Source of the DNA: Bacillota bacterium
Lineage (GTDB): Bacteria > Bacillota > Clostridia > Oscillospirales > Acutalibacteraceae
Direction of reading: 5' to 3'
Length of the DNA: 11,748 nt
Assembly: GCA_023412845.1 (NCBI GenBank)
Contig: JAEZRH010000091.1
Coordinates: 1-11,748 of the forward strand
Part shown: positions 7,161 through 11,748 of the stretch, one piece after another
Layout of the letters: each line of letters begins with the position of its first letter
Numbering within the stretch: the first letter of the stretch is position 1
Notes under the pieces: generated by a model
What the model was told of the DNA's origin: nothing
The model's database searches: none
Seen by the model: only the letters and a program-made list of their open reading frames with translations
Made by a program: the position numbers and the translations under genes

Positions 7161-7203
7161 CCGGGCAGGAAGTTATGCGGAAACCAAAGCTTTCCGTGCC
7201 CGG
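7161..7203 (-). other. Nested inverted repeat in the rsmB-rlmN gap
   Basis: On the minus strand CCGGGCA (7203-7197) pairs with TGCCCGG (7167-7161), and CGGAAA (7196-7191) pairs with TTTCCG (7183-7178). The two helices stack directly on one side and are separated by a ten-base bulge on the other, giving 13 base pairs in total with a seven-base loop. No T run follows, so it is not a standard terminator. A perfect 12-base palindrome (GCGGCGCGCCGC, 7138-7149) lies just downstream, before the rlmN start. The element could be a structured leader, an RNA processing site or chance in GC-rich DNA. I find no promoter or coding frame in the 183-base gap (7107-7289). Confidence 0.45.
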
Positions 7204-7289
7204 ACTGTCTAAGAAACTGCTCCCGCAGACCTAAGGAATGTCACCGAGAGCGTCTCATTACTCGCACGCCAGCCGCGGCCCGGAATTTC

Positions 7290-8657
7290 TCACTCCACCA
7301 CACGGCGCGGCTTGACAGCGGGAGCACCCCGCCGGAAAGCGGCGATAAAAAAGCCGTCGGTCCCATCGGTCTGGGGAAACAGCGTCAGTTGGTTGTCCGG
7401 TTCCGGGAACATCCGGCGTACCGGCTCCGGAAGGCGTAGCGGGCTGGGAGAAAACTCGGGATTTTCTTCCGGAAAACGCCCCGCCACGCCGGAGTTTTCC
7501 GCGGGATTCAGCGTACAGGTGGAGTACACCAATAGCCCGCCGGGTTTCACAAGGCGGGACGATCTACAGAGTATACGGTACTGCAAATCGGGCAGGCTGT
7601 CAATAGCCGATGGAAATTTATAGCGTATTTCCGGCTTCCTGCGGATGACCCCAAGCCCGGAACACGGAACGTCGCAGAGCACGCGGTCGGCGAGCGGAAG
7701 ATTGTCCTGCGCGTCGGCGGCGTCCCTCGCCTGCGCGCGGACCACAGAGAGCCCCAGGCGTTCCGCACCCTGCCGGATCAGTTCCGTCCGGACCTCATAC
7801 TTATCGAAAGCGAGGACCTCGCCCCGGTTTCCCATCCGCTCCGCAAGGGTAAAGGACTTGCCGCCCGGCGCGGCGCAGACATCCAGAACGCGTTCGCCCG
7901 GACTCGGGTCCAGAATGCTGCAGCAAAGCTGGGACGGAAGGTCCTGGATATGGAACAGGCCTTCCCGGTAAGCAGCCGAACCCGAAAATTCCCCCGGCGT
8001 CCCGAAACGGACGGCATTGTCGGGGAAAGGGGCCGAAACCGCCTGGATATTTTCCTGGGCGAGCCGCTCTATTAATTGTTCCTCGGAAACCCGGGTATTA
8101 TTCACACGCGCAAAAATGGAAGGCTTCCGGAGCAGGCTTTCGAGGATGCCGTCGGTGACGGATTCCCCGTACGCGCTCCGCCAGAAGGAAATCAGCTCTT
8201 CCGGGCAGGAATAATATAAGCTGCGGTACCGAAGCGGTTCGCTGTCTTTGTCCGGAAAAACGGCCCGGCCGGGATCCCGCAGAAAATTCCGCAACACGGC
8301 GTTGACAAAACCCGCGGAACGCGCCGCGCCGTTTTTCCTCGCCAGATTGACCGATTCGTTCACCACGGCGGAATCCGGGATCTTCTCAAGATACCTGATC
8401 TGATACACACCCATGCGCAGGATCTCCCTCACGACGGGGGAAAGCCTTTTCACCGGGATTCTGGAGAAGAAGCCGATGATGTGGTCCAGCGTGAGGCGCC
8501 GCTCCAGGACGCCGTAAAAGATCGTCGTGGCAAGCGCCCGGTCCGGCCGGCCCGCACCCATGGCGTTCAGCTCCGCGTTCAGGACCAGATTTGAGTAGCC
8601 CTCCTGCCCTTCGACGCGCAGCAGGGCCTTCAGGGCCGCCGAACGTGCGCCCGGCAT
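7290..8657 (-). CDS. rsmB: 16S rRNA (cytosine967-C5)-methyltransferase RsmB
   Basis: A 455-residue SAM-dependent enzyme that makes m5C967 in 16S rRNA. The N-terminal domain (about 1-135) is the NusB-like RNA-binding fold. The C-terminal Rossmann methyltransferase has DVCAAPGGK at 259-267 (SAM binding) and the two family cysteines in PCSG (C332) and STCT (C381), the general-base partner and nucleophile of m5C enzymes. The ATG overlaps the TGA of the metallopeptidase gene by one base (TGATG), a sign of translational coupling, with only a weak GGCGG upstream. The length is normal for the family. After its TGA comes the structured 183-base gap before rlmN. Confidence 0.96.
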   Translation of the reverse strand: MPGARSAALKALLRVEGQEGYSNLVLNAELNAMGAGRPDRALATTIFYGVLERRLTLDHIIGFFSRIPVKRLSPVVREILRMGVYQIRYLEKIPDSAVVNESVNLARKNGAARSAGFVNAVLRNFLRDPGRAVFPDKDSEPLRYRSLYYSCPEELISFWRSAYGESVTDGILESLLRKPSIFARVNNTRVSEEQLIERLAQENIQAVSAPFPDNAVRFGTPGEFSGSAAYREGLFHIQDLPSQLCCSILDPSPGERVLDVCAAPGGKSFTLAERMGNRGEVLAFDKYEVRTELIRQGAERLGLSVVRAQARDAADAQDNLPLADRVLCDVPCSGLGVIRRKPEIRYKFPSAIDSLPDLQYRILCRSSRLVKPGGLLVYSTCTLNPAENSGVAGRFPEENPEFSPSPLRLPEPVRRMFPEPDNQLTLFPQTDGTDGFFIAAFRRGAPAVKPRRVVE

Positions 8658-9250
8658 CAGTTGTTGTTCCGCCTGCCGCCGGCGAGGAACAGAAGACGCA
8701 GCAGCATCAGAATGGCGGTAAAGCTTGCGGCAAGATAGGTCATTGCGGCCGCGGTCAGGACGCGCCGGGCGCCTTCCAGCTCGTCCGGATACAGGATTCC
8801 CGTTTCGTCAAGCGCTTTCAGCGCCCGGGCGCTCGCGTTGAACTCGACAGGCAGCGTGACCAGCTGAAACAGGACGGCGAGGCTGTACAGGGCAATGCCA
8901 GCATAAACGACGAAATCGTAGCGGGTGGGAAGGATCAGTCCGAAAATAACAAGGGGGATCGCGAGGCGTGAACCGATGTTCGTGATCGGCACAAGCGCCG
9001 TGCGCAGTTTGTTCGGAAAATAGCCGTTCGCCTCCTGTGCGGCGTGCCCCGCTTCATGCGCGGCGACGCCCACCGCGGCGATGGAAGTTGAGCCGTAAAC
9101 GTCCTGCGAAAGGCTGATGACCCCGCCGCGCGGGTCGAAATTGTCCGTCAGGCTCCCGGCGATCTGCCGGATAGAGATGCCGTGGGCCCCGCCGTGGCGG
9201 GCAACGGTGTCCGCGGCCTGCGCACCCGTGATCCGCCGCGCGGTGCCCAT
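8657..9250 (-). CDS. YugP-type zinc metallopeptidase, body of an interrupted gene
   Basis: Membrane zinc metallopeptidase of the YugP-like family (DUF/Pfam Zn_peptidase_2 type). The open part here is 197 residues from ATG 9250. It contains HEAGH (H65, E66, H69 of this frame), the zinc and catalytic site, and E136 in LPVEFNAS, a likely third ligand. Hydrophobic helices lie at about 95-107, 113-133 and 168-190. ITGAQAAD and the LTDNFDPR-VISLS segment are also family-like. The N-terminal membrane helix is missing because the true gene begins at ATG 9361 and has an in-frame TAA at 9257-9259. A protein starting at 9250 would depend on re-initiation nine bases after that stop; the local ribosome binding signal is poor. 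Family substrates are unknown. The intact catalytic site suggests either a very recent mutation, a sequencing error, or continued use of the body alone. It overlaps rsmB by one base. Confidence 0.85.
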   Translation of the reverse strand: MGTARRITGAQAADTVARHGGAHGISIRQIAGSLTDNFDPRGGVISLSQDVYGSTSIAAVGVAAHEAGHAAQEANGYFPNKLRTALVPITNIGSRLAIPLVIFGLILPTRYDFVVYAGIALYSLAVLFQLVTLPVEFNASARALKALDETGILYPDELEGARRVLTAAAMTYLAASFTAILMLLRLLFLAGGRRNNN

Positions 9251-9256
9251 CTTCGA

Positions 9257-9361
9257 TTATTTCTCGAACGTCGCCTTCACGCGGTACTGCGCGAACATCG
9301 TGATGATCAGCGCCGGGATCATGAAGATGAAATAAGTGTAATCAAAATAATAAAATCCCAT
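9257..9361 (-). pseudogene. 5' fragment of the zinc metallopeptidase gene, ending at an in-frame TAA
   Basis: From ATG 9361 this frame encodes 34 residues, starting MGFYYFDYTYFIFMIPALII and ending AQYRVKATFEK, then TAA at 9257-9259. It continues in the same frame into the peptidase body at SKMGTARRITG. The fragment is the N-terminal membrane helix plus the short linker seen in family members, which typically read ...FxKYSKV... at this point. The TAA therefore stands where tyrosine (TAT or TAC) is expected and needs only one base change. AGGAGG six bases before ATG 9361 shows this is the gene's proper start. The full frame 8657-9361 would give 234 residues including the interrupted position, the normal family size. 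Confidence 0.8.
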
Positions 9362-9367
9362 CGAAAG

Positions 9368-9373
9368 CCTCCT
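9368..9373 (-). promoter_or_regulatory. Ribosome binding site of the full-length metallopeptidase frame
   Basis: AGGAGG on the minus strand, six bases before ATG 9361 and just after the fmt stop. It is much stronger than anything before ATG 9250, and marks 9361 as the original start. Confidence 0.8.
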
Positions 9374-9375
9374 GC

Positions 9376-10305
9376 TTATCCGGGCAGAACGACCCCCTGC
9401 GCCGAATGCCCGCGCAGGAAATCGCTGCCGCGCATTTTCTTCCCGCCTTCCGGCTGCACGTCGAGGAGCTCCAGAACCGTCCCGCCGCCGCAGATGACAA
9501 GAAAGGCGTCCTTCTCCGAAAAAATCATCCCCGGCACGCCGCTTGCGGTCTGCGGCGCAACACGGGAGCCGCAGATTTTAAGCCCCCGCCCGCGGAACAA
9601 CGTGCCGGCCCCCGGCCACGGAAAAAGTCCGCGGACCTGATCGTGGATCTGCTGCGCCGTGCGGTTCCAGTCGATCGGCGACATCTTCCGCGTGATCATG
9701 GAAGCATAGCCCGACTCCGCGTCGTTCTGGGGAACGGGATGCAGCGTCCCTTCTTCCTCCGCGCAGAGCGTCCGCACAAGAAGGTCCGCGCCGAGATTCG
9801 AAAGTCTCTCGGTCAGGTCCTCCGAAGTCTCCTCCGGGAAAATCGGGGTGGATATCTGAAGGAGGATATCGCCGGTGTCGAGACCTTCCGCCATCTGCAT
9901 GGTGGTAACGCCGGTCCGCGGCTCGCCGTTCAGGATCGCCGCCTGGATGGGCGCCGCACCGCGGTATTTCGGCAAAAGGGACGCGTGTACGTTGATGCAG
10001 CCGAATTTCGGCGCGGTGAGGATTCCTTTCGGCAGAATCTTCCCATAGGCCGCGACGGCAATCGCATCCGGGGCAATCTGTTCGATCCGCTTTTGGGCGG
10101 CGCCGTCTTTCAGCGTCGCCGGCTGGAAAACCGGGATGCTCTCCGCCTGCGCAAGGACCTTCACAGGCGGAGGCGTGACCGTCATTTTTCTTCCCTGCGG
10201 TTTGTCCGGCTGCGTGAATACCGCCGCGACCTCATACCCGGCGCGAAGCAGCGCCTGCAGGGACGGAACGGCGAAATCCGGCGTTCCCATAAAAACGATC
10301 CGCAT
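9376..10305 (-). CDS. fmt: Methionyl-tRNA formyltransferase
   Basis: Transfers a formyl group from 10-formyl-tetrahydrofolate to initiator Met-tRNA. The 309 residues begin MRIVFMGTPDFAVPSL, the classic family start. They contain QPDKPQGR at 32-39 and NVHASLLPKYRGAAPI at 105-120. The catalytic set N105, H107 and D143 (GLDTGDIL) lies one residue off the E. coli numbering. The C-terminal OB-like domain that binds tRNA follows from about residue 205. Two tandem ATGs exist at 10308 and 10305. I chose 10305 because GGAGG is then seven bases away rather than four. The start overlaps the def TGA, so def and fmt are translationally coupled. Placement next to def is near-universal in bacteria. It ends with TAA, 14 bases before the metallopeptidase start. 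Confidence 0.97.
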   Translation of the reverse strand: MRIVFMGTPDFAVPSLQALLRAGYEVAAVFTQPDKPQGRKMTVTPPPVKVLAQAESIPVFQPATLKDGAAQKRIEQIAPDAIAVAAYGKILPKGILTAPKFGCINVHASLLPKYRGAAPIQAAILNGEPRTGVTTMQMAEGLDTGDILLQISTPIFPEETSEDLTERLSNLGADLLVRTLCAEEEGTLHPVPQNDAESGYASMITRKMSPIDWNRTAQQIHDQVRGLFPWPGAGTLFRGRGLKICGSRVAPQTASGVPGMIFSEKDAFLVICGGGTVLELLDVQPEGGKKMRGSDFLRGHSAQGVVLPG

Positions 10306-10808
10306 CATTTTTCCTCCGATGCTTTTGAAGCGTTCATCTGTTCCAGTTCCTCCTGCGTCAGCATGTGGGTCACGTGCTGCAGGAACAGGACACCGTCCAG
10401 ATGGTCAATTTCGTGGCAGGAGGCGACGGCCAAAAGGTCTTCTCCGTCGTATTCGAAGAAGCTGCCGTTCCGGTCCTGCGCCCGTACCCGGACATGTTTG
10501 GGCCTTTCGGTCTTCCCCCATTGGCCGGGGATGGAAAGGCAGCCTTCCAGGGCCTCCTGTTCGCCGTCCTGTTCCAGGATAACGGGGTTGACAAGCTCTT
10601 TGACGCCGTCGCCGACGTCAATGACGACAACGCGGCGCAGGATCCCGACCTGAATGGCCGCAAGCCCCACTCCGTTCGCCTCGTGCAGCGTATCAATCAT
10701 ATCGTCCAGCAGGACGGAAAGCCGCTTGTCGAATTTTTCAACCGGGCGGCATTTTTTATGAAGGAAAGCATTGTCTCTGTCTTCCGTTAAAATATTGCGG
10801 ATTGCCAC
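10305..10808 (-). CDS. def: Peptide deformylase
   Basis: A metal-dependent hydrolase (167 residues) that removes the formyl group from nascent proteins. All three family motifs are present: GVGLAAIQ at 46-53, EGCLS at 88-92 with metal ligand C90, and HEIDH at 132-136 with ligands H132 and H136 and catalytic E133. The residue before HEIDH is Cys (C131) rather than the Gln common in other groups; I regard this as ordinary variation. The start is GTG 10808, seven bases after AGGAGG. It lies 25 bases after priA and overlaps the start of fmt. Length and motifs fit an active type 1 enzyme. Confidence 0.97.
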   Translation of the reverse strand: MAIRNILTEDRDNAFLHKKCRPVEKFDKRLSVLLDDMIDTLHEANGVGLAAIQVGILRRVVVIDVGDGVKELVNPVILEQDGEQEALEGCLSIPGQWGKTERPKHVRVRAQDRNGSFFEYDGEDLLAVASCHEIDHLDGVLFLQHVTHMLTQEELEQMNASKASEEK

Positions 10809-10833
10809 TCTGACTCCTCCTATCGTAATAGAA

Positions 10834-11748
10834 TCATAAAATCGACTCCGGGTTCATATCGGAAAAAGCGGTAACGCCGGAATGCTCCTTCCCGGAAGGG
10901 AACCAGACCAGCAGGCGGCGGATCATCTCGCGCGCCTGCCGCGTATTCCGGCATTTGATCATCAGCTTATATCGGTATTTGCCGCTGACCTTGCCGACCG
11001 AAGCCGGCGAGGGATTCAGCACGCGCAGCGGCTGGCCCGGGTAATCTTTCCGCGCCGTTTCGCGCAGCATCTGGAGAAAATCCACGCTGGCGGCGCGGAC
11101 CTTTTTTTCATCCGTTCCGACAAATCCGATCATGCAGATATCGGCGAACGGCGGATACAGCATCTGCCGCCGGAGGGCGATCTCCCCTTCATAGAACTCC
11201 GGGTAATTCTGTTCCGCGGCGAGCCGGATGATCTTGTTCTCCGGCGTAAACGTCTGGATGACCGCCCTCCCGCTGTACCGTCCGCGCCCCGAACGGCCAA
11301 CTACCTGCGTCAGCAGGTCGAACGCCCTTTCGTAGCTGCGGAAGTCGTCGCCGTACAGCGCCTGGTCGGCGGAAAGGACCCCGACGAGCGTGACGTTCTC
11401 GAAATCCAGACCTTTGGCGACCATCTGCGTTCCCACAATGATATCATATTCCCCATTGGCAAACTGTTTCAGCTTTTTGTCATAGGCGAAACGGGTCATG
11501 GTCGAGTCGGCGTCCAGCCTTAAAATTCTTGCCTGCGGCAGGAGCTCGGCAAGCTGCTGCTGGGCACGCTGCGTGCCGAAGCCCGAATAGCCGACCTTTT
11601 CTTCATGACAGTAGGGGCATTCCTTGGTAAAAGGGATGGAAAAGCCGCAGTAATGGCACATCAGGCGCCGGTTCGCCGCGTGGTAGGTCAGCGTGATACT
11701 GCAGTTCGGGCAGGTCAGCACATGCCCGCACGCGCGGCAGGAAACGAA
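10834..11748 (-). CDS. priA: Primosomal protein N' (replication restart helicase PriA), C-terminal part
   Basis: The frame enters from the window edge and covers the last 304 residues of PriA, a 3'-to-5' DNA helicase that reloads the replisome at stalled forks. The fragment starts in the zinc-binding insert, with cysteines in pairs at fragment positions 4/7, 13/16, 31/34 and 44/47 (two zinc sites). It continues with the second helicase domain: GTQMVAKGLDF (106-116, motif V region) and QVVGRSGR (148-155, motif VI). The PriA C-terminal domain follows. The N-terminal DNA-binding and Walker A/B regions lie outside. The apparent GTG start at 11721 is only an internal valine codon, as the reading continues upstream with FVSCRACGH. 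It ends with TGA, 25 bases before def. Confidence 0.96.
   Translation of the reverse strand, partial: FVSCRACGHVLTCPNCSITLTYHAANRRLMCHYCGFSIPFTKECPYCHEEKVGYSGFGTQRAQQQLAELLPQARILRLDADSTMTRFAYDKKLKQFANGEYDIIVGTQMVAKGLDFENVTLVGVLSADQALYGDDFRSYERAFDLLTQVVGRSGRGRYSGRAVIQTFTPENKIIRLAAEQNYPEFYEGEIALRRQMLYPPFADICMIGFVGTDEKKVRAASVDFLQMLRETARKDYPGQPLRVLNPSPASVGKVSGKYRYKLMIKCRNTRQAREMIRRLLVWFPSGKEHSGVTAFSDMNPESIL

Noticed and set aside
9257..9259. Reading the TAA in the peptidase gene as evidence of stop codon reassignment
   Set aside because: TAA ends thiN, stp and fmt normally, and a single in-frame TAA is better explained by mutation, error or local recoding.
9406..10653. Plus-strand open frame of 415 codons opposite fmt and def
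   Set aside because: Antisense to two fully conserved genes and crosses their junction; composition is that of a shadow frame.
10370..10696. Alternative-frame minus-strand ORF inside def
   Set aside because: Overlaps the confirmed def frame with a Ser/Pro/Arg-rich composition and no domain.

Overview
The window is a compact, one-directional stretch of a high-GC, spore-forming member of the Clostridia (most like the Oscillospiraceae/Ruminococcaceae side of the class; this placement is inferred from gene order, protein flavour and sporulation genes, not from a search). Every gene I can support lies on the minus strand, so transcription runs from position 11748 towards position 1. The long open frames on the plus strand are antisense shadows of high-GC genes.

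Region 11748 to about 1742 is the conserved housekeeping cluster priA - def - fmt - zinc metallopeptidase - rsmB - rlmN - stp - prkC - rsgA - thiN. Genes overlap or sit within a few tens of bases of each other. The one exception is a 183-base gap between rsmB and rlmN that contains a strong imperfect hairpin. The products cover replication restart (PriA, truncated by the window edge), the start and end of the formyl-methionine cycle (Fmt, Def), rRNA methylation (RsmB, RlmN), 30S subunit maturation (RsgA), the Ser/Thr kinase-phosphatase pair PrkC/Stp, and thiamine pyrophosphate synthesis (ThiN). The metallopeptidase gene carries an in-frame TAA at codon 35, exactly where its family normally has a tyrosine.

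Region 1741 to 1 is the sporulation end. It holds a 58-residue membrane protein of unknown function, then a 28-residue gene that I identify as spoVM, then a strong intrinsic terminator. After that comes a separate gene, cut by the window edge, encoding a SPOCS/DUF3794 protein related to the spore coat morphogenetic protein SipL. SpoVM and SipL-type proteins are both linked to SpoIVA at the forespore surface, so their adjacency here is functionally suggestive. This SpoVM has serine at position 9, where the well-studied Bacillus subtilis protein has proline.

I see no mobile element, CRISPR array, tRNA or rRNA, and no wholly new multi-gene system. The points of real interest are the interrupted peptidase, the divergent SpoVM and its neighbours, the small membrane protein, and the structured gap before rlmN.
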